Shown here: piece by piece, positions 8,161 to 16,324 of the stretch
Layout of the letters: the number at the start of each line of letters is the position of its first letter
Numbering within the stretch: position 1 is the first letter of the stretch
Translations under genes and position numbers: made by a program
From: Alkaliphilus hydrothermalis
Lineage (GTDB): Bacteria > Bacillota > Clostridia > Peptostreptococcales > Natronincolaceae
Assembly (NCBI RefSeq): GCF_016908555.1
Contig: NZ_JAFBEE010000014.1
Span: 1-64,000, forward strand
Length of the DNA: 64,000 nt
Reading direction: 5' to 3'
Notes under the pieces: generated by a model
Databases searched by the model: none
What the model was told of the DNA's origin: nothing
Seen by the model: the letters and a program-made list of their open reading frames with translations, nothing else

Positions 8161-8208
8161 GTAATCGTAAACTCTACAGTACATAGTACCACTAAAAATC
8201 CTTTGATA

Positions 8209-8244
8209 AAATCATCTCAATTAAACTCGTGAGGTGATTTTTTT
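8209..8244 (+). terminator. Rho-independent terminator after the oxidoreductase gene
   Basis: The stem AAATCATCTCA (8209-8219) pairs with TGAGGTGATTT (8230-8240), followed by a T-run. Confidence 0.75.
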
Positions 8245-8246
8245 AT

Positions 8247-8273
8247 GGCAAGCGGGGACGGTCCTTGCTTGCC
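8247..8273. repeat. Hairpin with GGGGACGGTCC core, variant of the dispersed repeat
   Basis: The arms GGCAAGC and GCTTGCC enclose GGGGACGGTCCTT. The core is the reverse complement of the GAACCGTCCC core found in the other copies, but the arms differ. It is probably a member of the same family or of a related element. Confidence 0.45.
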
Positions 8274-8369
8274 TCCTAATTGAACCCTACCATAACCCAA
8301 ATAAGCTCACCTCAGCATATAGTCTAATTTTTCTCACTCCACATAAATTAAAAGATTTTTCAAAGGTAA

Positions 8370-9038
8370 CTAATTATTATCTCGTTTGCTAACTTCAATC
8401 GCTATGAAATTGGGTAAATAGTTAGGAGTACATCCTTTTGATACCATTTCATCCTTGTAAAGACCCGTTTTCTCACCAAGTTTAATACAACGTACACGAT
8501 TCTTTTCATCATAAACGCCTATCCAGCCTGCGGTGAAATTCATAGCCCATTGAACTTCCGGTTCTTCCTTGGTAATATTAGTTTCTAATGTAGATAGTAA
8601 GTCTGCGGTGTTATCAGGCGGTGTTTGTCCAGTCCATCTCAATCGAGCTTGATAATACCAGAAAGCTCGCCTTTGAAGAGCTGAAGGACCATTTTTCCAT
8701 GACTCCATCAATGCAATTGTCTTCTTATCTTTGATGAGCTGATTAGCCATTAACCAATCCATTAAGTTATTTCGCTCATCAAAAGAATGAGTCTGCATAT
8801 CCTTATCAATCCTATTTAGCGCATCTTGTGAAAGAAGTTTTTTATCCATAATTAAGATTGCTAACAGTCTGGGCAAAAACTCTTCGGTTGACCAAAGTTC
8901 CATAGCTAGTTCGTGATCTTTTGTAATGTCCTTTGCGATTTTTCGTAAGTCGCCTAGCTTAGTTTTACTATTGATCTGAGTTAGGATGTTTTCTACTTTT
9001 GAAGATCGTTTTACTTCTATGCTTTTAGCTTCATTCAT
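8370..9038 (-). CDS. DNA alkylation repair protein, AlkD-like HEAT-repeat family
   Basis: A protein of about 222 residues made of short paired helices, matching the AlkC/AlkD-like glycosylase family. This family removes bulky or cationic alkylated bases such as 3-methyladenine. Typical blocks are AMELWSTEEFLPRLLAILIMD, RRAFWYYQARLRW and VQWAMNFTAGWIGV. The ATG at 9038 is preferred, because AAGGAG lies nine bases upstream; a TTG at 9047 is too close to it. It is a single gene within the accessory region. Activity toward a given lesion is not known. Confidence 0.8.
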   Translation of the reverse strand: MNEAKSIEVKRSSKVENILTQINSKTKLGDLRKIAKDITKDHELAMELWSTEEFLPRLLAILIMDKKLLSQDALNRIDKDMQTHSFDERNNLMDWLMANQLIKDKKTIALMESWKNGPSALQRRAFWYYQARLRWTGQTPPDNTADLLSTLETNITKEEPEVQWAMNFTAGWIGVYDEKNRVRCIKLGEKTGLYKDEMVSKGCTPNYLPNFIAIEVSKRDNN

Positions 9039-9114
9039 TTTATACAACTCCTTTATTAAAGCACTGTTTTATAATGAACTTATTTATTTTGCACTCTTCA
9101 TTATCAAAGCTTAT

Positions 9115-9142
9115 GAGTCACTGGAACCGTCCCCATCGACTC
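9115..9142. repeat. Dispersed palindromic repeat (full copy)
   Basis: A 28-bp element bounded by GAGTC and GACTC, with the core GGAACCGTCCCC. It is nearly identical to the copies at 13715 and 15154. It lies in the spacer between the alkylation repair gene and the antiporter gene. Its size and symmetry resemble REP-like or small hairpin mobile elements. Confidence 0.75.
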
Positions 9143-9248
9143 ACTTACTTGATAAACATTTAGATCCTCCTCTCGCTAATCATCCTTATCAATTTACTAA
9201 ATCTATTAATCAATTAATTTAATCAAATTTATTAGCTTAATTAGTTCC

Positions 9249-10622
9249 TTAATCATCCCCCGTCAAACTTCTCTTTTTATAACTATAGCAAGACAAGAAA
9301 GAAACCACAGGACAAATATAGCAAAGGACAGCATAGGGCCCGTAATTTACTGCCGACACACCTGAGATCATTCCAATAATAAGGGCATTTACGTTCCAAG
9401 GCATCAAAGGTGCTATGATTGTCCCTGTATCTGAGATTGTTCTAGCCAAAATCGTCGGACTAAGCTTCATTTCCTCATATTTTTCCTTAAAAACTCTTCC
9501 GGGTAAGAGAATTCCCACTGTTTGATCACAAGTGACCACAGTAAGAAGGCTGCTGATAACTCCTGTTTTCATCACTAGCTCTTTTTGACTCTTGATGTTG
9601 GCAATACTTTTTCTGATAAATGGTTTAATCAGCCCCGATTCCTCTAAGATACTACTTAAGCAAATGGCCCCCGCCACAATCAACACCACTTCTAGCATAG
9701 AAATCACACCGCCGCTGATCAAAATACGATTCAATTGACTAGAGGCTGTAGTTCCTTTATAGCCAAAAAACACAGCATCCAAAACTGCAATAACCGACAT
9801 CTTCTGTAGGCTAATGCTGGCTATAATCCCCCCCAAAAGACCTATGGAGATGGTGGAAATGGTCTTCATTCCCCTAATGGGCAATGCCACAATGGCTATG
9901 GGGAGTATTAATAACCAAGGCGAAACAAAGAACCCCTTCAAGATAGCTGTTTGATATTCTCCAAGGCTTCCAGAATTCCCTGAAGCAATATATCCTTTTC
10001 CTAGATAGTAATATATAGCGGTAGTGATTAAATAAACAGGAACTAGGGTCGCCGTCATACGCTTAAAGACATCTCTATATTTTGTTTTTGTAACTGACAA
10101 AGTAAGGTTCAATAATCCAGAAATAGGAGAAATTTTATCGGCTATAAAAGCCCCTGAAATAACTGCCCCCAACAAAACATGTTCTGGTACTCCAAAACCC
10201 TTGCCAATGCCCAACAAAGCTAAACCAATGGTACTGATGGTTCCTACTGCTGTCCCCATAAAGATAGCCATAAGGGACGTAATTATAAAAGCCGCCAGAA
10301 GAAAGTTCATACCCTCCATATATTCCAGTCCATAGTAGATCATGGTGGGAACAACCCCTGAGGATAGCCATATTGAAACTGTTGCACCGATCAATAATAT
10401 CAATAAGTAAAGATTCCTACACTCCATTACTCCTTGAAGGATCATATTCTTTAAGCTTGAGGGTTTTAATCCTCTTCTCACCAATAGTAATGAAGTGATT
10501 AAGATACTTGCTAGAAAGCCCCAAAATAGAGTTACGCTAAAAAAAATACAGCTTCCTATCAATATTGCTGTTATCAATAATACAAACGTGGTGTCTTTTT
10601 TTCTTATTTGAATGTTATCCAT
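9249..10622 (-). CDS. NhaC family Na+/H+ antiporter
   Basis: A 457-residue polytopic membrane protein with about 11-12 hydrophobic segments. It matches the Na+/H+ antiporter NhaC-like family: the GTAVGTISTIGLALLGIG stretch, then FIADKISPISGLLNLTLSVTKT, and late in the protein CDQTVGILLPGRVFKEKY and ISDTGTIIAPLMPWNVNA. It probably exports sodium (or an organic anion in exchange) for protons, useful in an alkaline or saline habitat. The ATG follows a moderate GGGTGAT site. It is a single gene with repeat copies close by. Confidence 0.85.
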   Translation of the reverse strand: MDNIQIRKKDTTFVLLITAILIGSCIFFSVTLFWGFLASILITSLLLVRRGLKPSSLKNMILQGVMECRNLYLLILLIGATVSIWLSSGVVPTMIYYGLEYMEGMNFLLAAFIITSLMAIFMGTAVGTISTIGLALLGIGKGFGVPEHVLLGAVISGAFIADKISPISGLLNLTLSVTKTKYRDVFKRMTATLVPVYLITTAIYYYLGKGYIASGNSGSLGEYQTAILKGFFVSPWLLILPIAIVALPIRGMKTISTISIGLLGGIIASISLQKMSVIAVLDAVFFGYKGTTASSQLNRILISGGVISMLEVVLIVAGAICLSSILEESGLIKPFIRKSIANIKSQKELVMKTGVISSLLTVVTCDQTVGILLPGRVFKEKYEEMKLSPTILARTISDTGTIIAPLMPWNVNALIIGMISGVSAVNYGPYAVLCYICPVVSFLSCYSYKKRSLTGDD

Positions 10623-10717
10623 ACATCACCCTACTTGTCTTTGTTAATTATTTTGTTACACTAAATATTATACAATATTTTTTCATTTAGAGAAATTACA
10701 AAATTTACTTTGAAATA

Positions 10718-10757
10718 AAAAGAACTCCCTTCCTAAGCGTTAGAAGAGAGTCCTTTT
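10718..10757 (-). terminator. Terminator of the ABC transporter operon
   Basis: On the minus strand AAAGGACTCTCTTC pairs with GAAGGGAGTTCTTT around a nine-base loop, followed by T residues. It ends the operon 10801-12989. Confidence 0.75.
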
Positions 10758-10774
10758 AAAAGGAGGTCTATAGT

Positions 10775-10804
10775 ATGTTTGATATTAGTAAGTTAATAGA
10801 TTAA
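10775..10804 (+). other. Nine-codon reading frame with a perfect Shine-Dalgarno sequence
   Basis: On the plus strand AAAAGGAGGT is followed seven bases later by ATG and the codons for MFDISKLID, then TAA at 10802-10804. The spacing is ideal for translation. The frame overlaps the last codons of the ABC ATPase on the other strand. It may be the surviving 5' end of a deleted gene, a minigene, or chance. Confidence 0.3.
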
Positions 10805-11472
10805 ACTTCAACCAATGTACCATTTTTTAAATGAAAGGCAATATCGGAGGCATCTGCCACTTCCTGTGAGTGACTAACAACGATAACACATTTATGATAT
10901 TTGTGGGCTAGTTCTTGTAATATGGTTGTTATTTCTCTTGCTGTATCTTGATCTAGGTTTCCTGTAGGTTCATCCGCCAATATAATATCTGCATTACTGG
11001 CTAAGGCTCTAGCGATAGCAACTCGCTGTTGTTGTCCTCCCGAAAGTTTCAAAACATTTCTTTTAGCCTCATCTTCTGTTAATCCTAAATCATTAAGAAG
11101 CTTTAGTGCTTTTTTCTTCCTTTCTCCTTTGTAGGAATTTGAAACTTCCATCCCTAGCACTACATTCTCTATAGCTGTCAAGTAATTAATCAAGTTATAA
11201 TTTTGAAAGATTAAAACTACATTTTCTCTACGGTGTTTTGAATATCCAATTTTCTTAATGTCTTTTCCCAGGAAATGAATTTTTCCCTTTCGAGGTACAT
11301 CTAAAGCTGAAGCCAGTGCCAAGGTAGTTGTTTTACCAGAGCCAGAAGGCCCAATAATAGTGTAAAATATGCCTTTTGCAAAGGATACATTTACATCATT
11401 TAAAATTTCTACTCTTTTTCCTCCATCTACATAACCAAAAGTAACATCTTTAAATTCTAATAATGCTTCCAA
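10801..11472 (-). CDS. ABC transporter ATP-binding protein (MacB/LolD type)
   Basis: A 223-residue ATPase. Walker A GPSGSGKTT is at residues 41-49, the signature LSGGQQQR at 143-150 and Walker B IILADE at 163-168. It pairs with the FtsX-like permease encoded 14 bases upstream. This type of transporter acts at the membrane in export of peptides, drugs or lipids, or in mechanotransmission. It is the second gene of the two-gene operon, which ends at the hairpin at 10718-10757. The substrate cannot be told. Confidence 0.9.
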   Translation of the reverse strand: MEALLEFKDVTFGYVDGGKRVEILNDVNVSFAKGIFYTIIGPSGSGKTTTLALASALDVPRKGKIHFLGKDIKKIGYSKHRRENVVLIFQNYNLINYLTAIENVVLGMEVSNSYKGERKKKALKLLNDLGLTEDEAKRNVLKLSGGQQQRVAIARALASNADIILADEPTGNLDQDTAREITTILQELAHKYHKCVIVVSHSQEVADASDIAFHLKNGTLVEV

Positions 11473-11486
11473 TTATATCATCTCCC

Positions 11487-12989
11487 TTACGTAGCTTTTG
11501 TTAGGATCGTTTTAGGATTATATCTCATGACTGTAACTGCCGGCAGAATCGTTCCAAAGATGATAACTAATAACCCCACCAAAGACATTTTCATGATTTC
11601 TGTTAAAGTAACATCAATATCAAAAGAATTAATTGGTTCAATATCCCCTTGATTACCTAGCTGATATCGCTGTTGTAGAAGTCTACCGTATTGACCTCCT
11701 CCAATTCTGCTATTTCCACCTATTTGACCACCATCAAGTCCCTGTTCCTGCACCACCTGAATCTCTCTTTCCAGCAAAGAATCTCCAATGTCCTGTGCTA
11801 TGACACTCCCACTAAAGATAGATACTGAAAAGGCGATAACTGCAATGATTAATACCTCTGCCACATATTGACCAAGCACCTTCAACTTACCTTCCCCCAT
11901 TGACAGTAATACTCCTGTTTCGTACATCCTTTCCTTAATAGAAAGCGTCAATAATAAAGCTAAAATCACAGCTCCTGCAACAGCAATAATATACACTACC
12001 GTAATTGAGAAGGAAGATACGTTTTCTATAGGCCCCATCATTTGTTGGTAGGCCTGGTCATTTGCATCCAGTATGTATTTATCCCAATCAATAGCCATAC
12101 CTTCTGCATCAGTTTTTACTTGATCAATATTTTTAGGATCATCTACGAAAAATACTGCTGAGTCTATACCAGTCACTTGTGTATCAGCGGTTGAGGACTC
12201 AAATTTTAATGCCATTGCAGTTGGATAATCCACATATATCCTGTTATAGGGTTCTGTAAAGGTCATTTGTCGCATCCCCATACCACCCGTGGCTACTTCT
12301 TCATTAGATTCATAGATTCCAACAATTTGTAGGTCTATGGCTTCATCAGCTTCCATTGCACCTATGCTGATGGTATCACCAATCTTCAGATCATTTTCTG
12401 CTGCAAGATTTTTTTCAATGATAGCAACTTTTCCTTCACTGTCATTAAAATCTATATGCCTTCCTTCTAATAGGGTCGCTGCTTCACTATTAAATTCATC
12501 CAAAAGATCAGAAACTGCAGTTCCTACAATCGTAACGTCTGGCATAATAAAACCCTGACTAACTCCTCTCAAGCCTTGATCTGTATTTCCTGAGGTAGAT
12601 TCTTCAGAATCTTCTTCCTCCACTGTTACGACAGGTTCAAATCCTTCTGCCATCCCCATGGTATTGACAATATAGTTATATCCTATAATGTTTTCGTGCT
12701 GGATTAGGGGCTGTGCCATATCCTCTGGGATTGGCTCAGTTTGAAATCTTCCCATCCCCATTTTCATACCTTCACTCCTGGCTGTTTCCATCACCTTTTG
12801 ATTATCAAATCTAAGGGTAAGCTTACCTCCAAGTTTTTGTCTTGCCAGTTCACTGGCATAATCTGTCGCATTTTGTATTGCAAAACCAGCAATGACTAGA
12901 TTTGCTATCGTAGCAAATATCACTAACATGATAAGAGATTTTCCTTTTCGTCTAGTCACAGCCAACATTGCTCTTTTTATGAAATTCAC
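11487..12989 (-). CDS. FtsX-like ABC transporter permease
   Basis: A permease of about 500 residues. It has one N-terminal membrane helix (about 17-37), a large extracellular MacB-type domain, then three C-terminal helices near 335-360, 380-400 and 470-490. The extracellular loop before the last helix is rich in Gly and Gln. GTG at 12989 is the better start: GGAGG lies nine bases upstream and gives MNFIKRAMLAVTRRKGKS, the usual N-terminus of the family. The ATG at 12998 directly abuts GGAGG and cannot use it. It forms an operon with the ATPase gene downstream. Confidence 0.87.
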   Translation of the reverse strand: MNFIKRAMLAVTRRKGKSLIMLVIFATIANLVIAGFAIQNATDYASELARQKLGGKLTLRFDNQKVMETARSEGMKMGMGRFQTEPIPEDMAQPLIQHENIIGYNYIVNTMGMAEGFEPVVTVEEEDSEESTSGNTDQGLRGVSQGFIMPDVTIVGTAVSDLLDEFNSEAATLLEGRHIDFNDSEGKVAIIEKNLAAENDLKIGDTISIGAMEADEAIDLQIVGIYESNEEVATGGMGMRQMTFTEPYNRIYVDYPTAMALKFESSTADTQVTGIDSAVFFVDDPKNIDQVKTDAEGMAIDWDKYILDANDQAYQQMMGPIENVSSFSITVVYIIAVAGAVILALLLTLSIKERMYETGVLLSMGEGKLKVLGQYVAEVLIIAVIAFSVSIFSGSVIAQDIGDSLLEREIQVVQEQGLDGGQIGGNSRIGGGQYGRLLQQRYQLGNQGDIEPINSFDIDVTLTEIMKMSLVGLLVIIFGTILPAVTVMRYNPKTILTKAT

Positions 12990-13214
12990 CTTGTTCATCC
13001 TCCTTCAATGTATTATTGCTTTAATTAAATATAGCAAAGAAATATGTCCATTAAAGGTATTCATTGTGACAGTTTCGTGTCATTTTTCATGATAGAAGAA
13101 ATCATTAATATAAGCTATAATAGTTATCACTAGGGAAACTATAATCTTCTTAGAATTAATGTGATTGATGCAATACTAAAGAAACTATTTTCAGTCTAGA
13201 CAGGATGTGGGATA

Positions 13215-13397
13215 ATGGTGGATTTTACAAAAGAATTGAAAGTCTCAAAGATACTTTTGAAGGAGGACATCCTTCGTCTAAGAAAATACATAGAAAATAA
13301 GTATCCCCATGATACCCAGCAAAGAAGGGCTCAGATCTTAGCGAATGCCATTGAAGGAGTAGTAGAGAAACCTAAAAACCTTCTCCCCTCAAAGTAG
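13215..13397 (+). CDS. Hypothetical protein of 60 residues
   Basis: A charged, mostly helical protein: residues 10-30 are Lys/Leu rich, then YIENKYPHDTQQRRAQ and ILANAIEGVVE. No family is recognised. The ribosome binding site is weak (AGGATGTGGG). A terminator-like hairpin follows at 13425-13454, which suggests a complete small gene. The stretch just downstream keeps an open frame in another phase, so it could also be the 5' part of a broken gene. Confidence 0.45.
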   Translation: MVDFTKELKVSKILLKEDILRLRKYIENKYPHDTQQRRAQILANAIEGVVEKPKNLLPSK

Positions 13398-13398
13398 A

Positions 13399-13677
13399 CG
13401 GAATATACAAGACAATCTCTTTAGAGGTCTTCTGTTAACGAATCATGAAGGTCTTTTTTTATTTGATATCTTTGAAGTTTCTCTGTCTATGGACTTAAAA
13501 GAAGATGATTTATTAAATGATCTCTGTACTTGGGTTAATGAAAACATCACCGCTTCAATTAACTCGAATGAAATCATGGCATATAAAAATATTTATGCTA
13601 ACAATATCATTTCTGAAATAAGGATTCCAGCAAAAACTATTCCAGAAAATTTGTTTCAGAAGTTAACCAAGTTTTAG
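13399..13677 (+). pseudogene. Possible 3' remnant of a broken gene
   Basis: An open frame runs from about 13399 to the TAA at 13675-13677, encoding DIFEVSLSMDLKEDDLLNDL and then WVNENITASINSNEI. There is no start codon with a ribosome binding site; an ATG at 13489 has none. The composition looks protein-like. It lies in a different phase from the 60-residue frame before it, so a frameshifted remnant of a single gene is possible. Confidence 0.3.
13425..13454 (+). terminator. Probable terminator after the 60-residue gene
   Basis: AGGTCTTC (13425-13432) pairs with GAAGGTCT (13447-13454), including two G-T pairs, and is followed by a seven-T run. Confidence 0.55.
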
Positions 13678-13714
13678 AACCAATTTTCATAACAGATGAT
13701 GGGACTCAACTGTA

Positions 13715-13753
13715 GAGTCACTGGAACCGTCCCCATCGACTGTCCATCGACTC
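13715..13753. repeat. Dispersed palindromic repeat with internal duplication
   Basis: It starts like the 9115 copy (GAGTCACTGGAACCGTCCCC). The right end CCATCGACT is present twice before the closing GACTC, making this copy 39 bp long. It lies in the spacer before the Fe-S protein gene's 3' end. Confidence 0.7.
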
Positions 13754-13775
13754 ACATTTACCTATGTCGGTATAT

Positions 13776-14558
13776 CTATTCTAATAGCTTACTTACAGGA
13801 TTTGTTAAAGAGCACGGCACATTACACATACATTTACCACATGCATCTCCAATACCTATAGAGTACTGTGGTATATTGTCATCATAAATTTGATTATTAC
13901 ATCTTTTTTTATCAACAAAAGGATATCCAGTGTCAATCGAAATTGCATTGGCTACACAATAATCAATACACTTTCCACATGTCCCATTATGCTTATATAG
14001 GCAATTTTCCTGTTCCTTTTTTATAATAGGCATTAATGCCATATTGGTAATAATACTTCCCATTCTCCCGCAGCACCCTTTTTCAGTTATCAGCATATTA
14101 TTTATGCCAAATGTACCAATCCCAGCTATATATCCAACATGACGATGTGACCAATCACTGATTAATCCTTTCTCATCATAATTATAAGTAGGAGGCAAGA
14201 CAGTAGATGTATATCCTTTTTCTGTTAGTATTTCATGTAAATATTTGTTTATATCTACAATAAGATTATTTGTCTCAATATTGGCAATGTCCCATTCCCT
14301 TGAACTCTCAATATCTCCAATATTGCTTTTTACAATTCTTTCTTGAAACGGCAGAAAAAATACAATAACGGATTTAGCATCATTAATGAAATCAGAAGGT
14401 AGCGCATGAGAAGGACTTATTATGTCTTTAAGCTCCAAAAACATAGGATTACCAGCATCAGCGATTCCAACAATTGGTTCACGCCAATCGGTCTCCGTTC
14501 CTTTCATTTCCTTGTAATTTTTTACATAGTCTTTGATTAAGGATATCACTTCTTTCAT
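13776..14558 (-). CDS. 4Fe-4S protein related to epoxyqueuosine reductase (QueG-like)
   Basis: A protein of about 260 residues. Its C-terminal half carries cysteine clusters: CLYKHNGTCGKCIDYC, then a Cys in KKRCNN, and CGKCMCNVPC. These fit two 4Fe-4S clusters of the kind found in QueG and related reductive dehalogenase-like proteins. The middle part (IGTFGINNMLITEKGCCGRMGSI) matches the QueG family block GxxGxNxxLIxxxxG. At 260 residues it is shorter than QueG (about 380), so it is probably a related protein, not the tRNA enzyme itself. The ATG at 14558 has AAGGGGA at the right distance. Confidence 0.72.
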   Translation of the reverse strand: MKEVISLIKDYVKNYKEMKGTETDWREPIVGIADAGNPMFLELKDIISPSHALPSDFINDAKSVIVFFLPFQERIVKSNIGDIESSREWDIANIETNNLIVDINKYLHEILTEKGYTSTVLPPTYNYDEKGLISDWSHRHVGYIAGIGTFGINNMLITEKGCCGRMGSIITNMALMPIIKKEQENCLYKHNGTCGKCIDYCVANAISIDTGYPFVDKKRCNNQIYDDNIPQYSIGIGDACGKCMCNVPCSLTNPVSKLLE

Positions 14559-14665
14559 TATTATCATTCCCCTTAACATAATATTCTATGGTCTTTAAAA
14601 GCGCTTACTGCTTTCAGTAAAATACATGATTTGAATGTGATTTGTGAATAGTCTTTTTATCCTTC

Positions 14666-15100
14666 TTATTGAAGCATTTTTTCTGCCAAATCAATAAACA
14701 GAGGATGTGCATATGGATAAGTCCAGTTACTAGGTAGTTCTTCGAAAAACTCAATCTTTTCCATTTCAAAATTAGGTAATTTCCCAATATCTTTTATGTC
14801 TGCATAAAATATTTTACCAAAAACTTCTTCAACACTTTCTATGGTACCATCACTGCCTTTTGCACCATAATATCCAATTGATTCAATATTGAATTCGGTT
14901 GCTCCTGTTTCTTCCCACAGTTCTCTTTTGGCTGCTTGTTCTGGTGTTTCTCCTTTTTCTATGTGACCACTAGGGCATTCCCATGCATCCCTGCTTTTTT
15001 TCTTACACAATACCCATCGCCCATTATATTTAGCCACAATATCAACATAGATTAACTTACTATTATCTATGATATAATCATATAAGTTTATCTCAACCAT
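14666..15100 (-). CDS. Nudix hydrolase
   Basis: A 144-residue protein with a complete Nudix box, GHIEKGETPEQAAKRELW followed by EETGA, at about residues 41-63. It binds the metal and cleaves nucleoside diphosphate-linked substrates. WVLCKKKSRDAWECPSGH before the box is typical of the fold. The ATG follows GGAGGTATGAA. The substrate cannot be told from sequence. It is the last gene of the accessory region before rlmH. Confidence 0.88.
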   Translation of the reverse strand: MVEINLYDYIIDNSKLIYVDIVAKYNGRWVLCKKKSRDAWECPSGHIEKGETPEQAAKRELWEETGATEFNIESIGYYGAKGSDGTIESVEEVFGKIFYADIKDIGKLPNFEMEKIEFFEELPSNWTYPYAHPLFIDLAEKMLQ

Positions 15101-15153
15101 TTCATACCTCCGTCATAAATTCTGATTTGTCGAGTAGTTTATATATTTCCTAT

Positions 15154-15181
15154 GAGTCATTGGAACCGTCCCCATCGACTC
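15154..15181. repeat. Dispersed palindromic repeat (full copy)
   Basis: A 28-bp element with GAGTC and GACTC ends, differing from the 9115 copy by a single base (C to T at position 7). It lies between the Nudix gene and rlmH. Confidence 0.75.
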
Positions 15182-15233
15182 TACAATGGAACTCCACTTC
15201 GATGAAAAAATAATAAAATACTTCCTAGACAAA

Positions 15234-15259
15234 GAACCTCCTTCAGATGAAGGAGATTC
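15234..15259 (-). terminator. Probable terminator of rlmH
   Basis: On the minus strand GAATCTCCTTC pairs with GAAGGAGGTTC around ATCT, followed by TTTG. It lies 32 bases past the rlmH stop, just beyond the putative attachment core. Confidence 0.6.
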
Positions 15260-15286
15260 TTCTTTCAATAATAAGTACAAAAGTTT

Positions 15287-15311
15287 GCAGTTATTTATGA
15301 TACGGTTCACC
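15287..15311 (-). repeat. rlmH 3' end, putative attachment site (reference copy)
   Basis: This is the end of rlmH (GEPYHK, stop) plus four bases after it. It repeats at 2784-2808 with 22 of 25 identities in the same orientation. The rlmH end is the known integration site of SCC elements and of some streptococcal integrative elements. That the same site is used here is inference from the repeat. Confidence 0.6.
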
Positions 15312-15770
15312 CTTAATAATCCTAAACCCCCGATATACCTGCTCCAACAACACCACCTTCATCAACTGATGGGGAAAGGTCATGGGAGAAAAAGACAACT
15401 TAAAGTCTGCTCTCTTAATCACCTCATCAGACAGCCCAAGAGATCCTCCAATCACGAAATAAATATTGCTATTCCCCGTCAATGCCAATTGATTGATCTT
15501 TTCAGCCAGTTCTTCTGAGGATAGCATTTTACCCTTGATCACCAATGCTATCACATAGGCTCCATCCTTTAAATGTTTTAGTAAATTTTCCCCTTCCTTA
15601 GTTTTTATTATTTCCATCTCTGTGTCACTCAGGTGCTCTGGTGCCTTTTCGTCTGGTACCTCAATTAAATTTAGTTTACAATACCTAGACAGTCTTTTGG
15701 TATATTCATCAATAGCTTGTTTAAAAAATTTCTCCTTAATCTTCCCTACCGTTAATATTGTAATATTCAT
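15291..15770 (-). CDS. rlmH: 23S rRNA (pseudouridine1915-N3)-methyltransferase RlmH
   Basis: A 159-residue SPOUT methyltransferase that methylates pseudouridine 1915 in helix 69 of 23S rRNA using S-adenosylmethionine. The cofactor-binding knot is visible as YFVIGGSLGLSDEV (about residues 98-111). The C-terminal MTFPHQLMKVVLLEQVYRGF and RIIKGEPYHK are highly conserved. The start at 15770 has GGTGG upstream; the frame opens five codons earlier. It follows walJ, htrA and a yyzF-like gene in the order usual for Firmicutes. Confidence 0.97.
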   Translation of the reverse strand: MNITILTVGKIKEKFFKQAIDEYTKRLSRYCKLNLIEVPDEKAPEHLSDTEMEIIKTKEGENLLKHLKDGAYVIALVIKGKMLSSEELAEKINQLALTGNSNIYFVIGGSLGLSDEVIKRADFKLSFSPMTFPHQLMKVVLLEQVYRGFRIIKGEPYHK

Positions 15771-15916
15771 TAAATTTCCACCCATCTAATATAAATTAGT
15801 TATTCAAATGAACAAAGTCTTCCTTCGGAAAATTTAAATGATGACTTATGTTGAAACTCATTTACGAGATAGTTCTCTTCTATATTAAATTAATGTAGAA
15901 CTTTGCTATTGGTTGT

Positions 15917-15941
15917 AAAAAAGTCGAGAAGGCTCCCGACT
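15917..15941 (-). terminator. Terminator of the yyzF-like gene
   Basis: On the minus strand AGTCG pairs with CGACT, enclosing GGAGCCTTCT, followed by a T-run. It overlaps the stop codon of the small gene. Confidence 0.65.
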
Positions 15942-16107
15942 ATACAATCAGATATTTAGGATTCATATCACAGAAATGACAACAGGTTGGGGCTGTCCAT
16001 TCTGTAAAAGTAATGGTTTCTAACTCATATAAGTCTGGTGGTTGCTCATAGACTTCAATAAATTCATCTATTGCTTCTTCTAAGTGCTTAGAACACACAA
16101 CGTACAT
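15940..16107 (-). CDS. yyzF: CxxH/CxxC small protein, YyzF-like
   Basis: A 55-residue protein that begins MYVVCSKHLEEAIDEFIEVY, continues EQPPDLYEL and ends with TAPTCCHFCDMNP. The N-terminal CxxH and C-terminal CxxC pairs are the mark of the CxxH/CxxC family (Bacillus YyzF). These four residues could bind a metal such as zinc. The function is not known. The ATG follows GGAGTGAT. It sits between htrA and rlmH, as it does in Bacillus, which supports the identification. Confidence 0.88.
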   Translation of the reverse strand: MYVVCSKHLEEAIDEFIEVYEQPPDLYELETITFTEWTAPTCCHFCDMNPKYLIV

Positions 16108-16277
16108 AGTATCACTCCATTTATATGGTTATTTTAATTATCCCTATATTTATTATCTGTATACTATATAAAAATCATACAAAACAAAACATATTTCTTT
16201 AATTTTATACTTCTTTTCCTTCATTATATAAAATTTTTGGGAACTTGACAAATGAAACTAAAGGTTTTATCACAAAC

Positions 16278-16304
16278 AAACCGAGCCCTAATAAGACTCG
16301 GTTT
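16278..16304 (-). terminator. Terminator of htrA
   Basis: AAACCGAG and CTCGGTTT pair around an 11-base loop. The structure lies 21 bases beyond the htrA stop codon. Confidence 0.75.
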
Positions 16305-16324
16305 ATTTAAACTCACTTTATATA

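Noticed and set aside
13696..13887. Plus-strand reading frame of 63 codons
   Set aside because: It runs through the dispersed repeat and lies antisense to the Fe-S protein gene, with no ribosome binding site.
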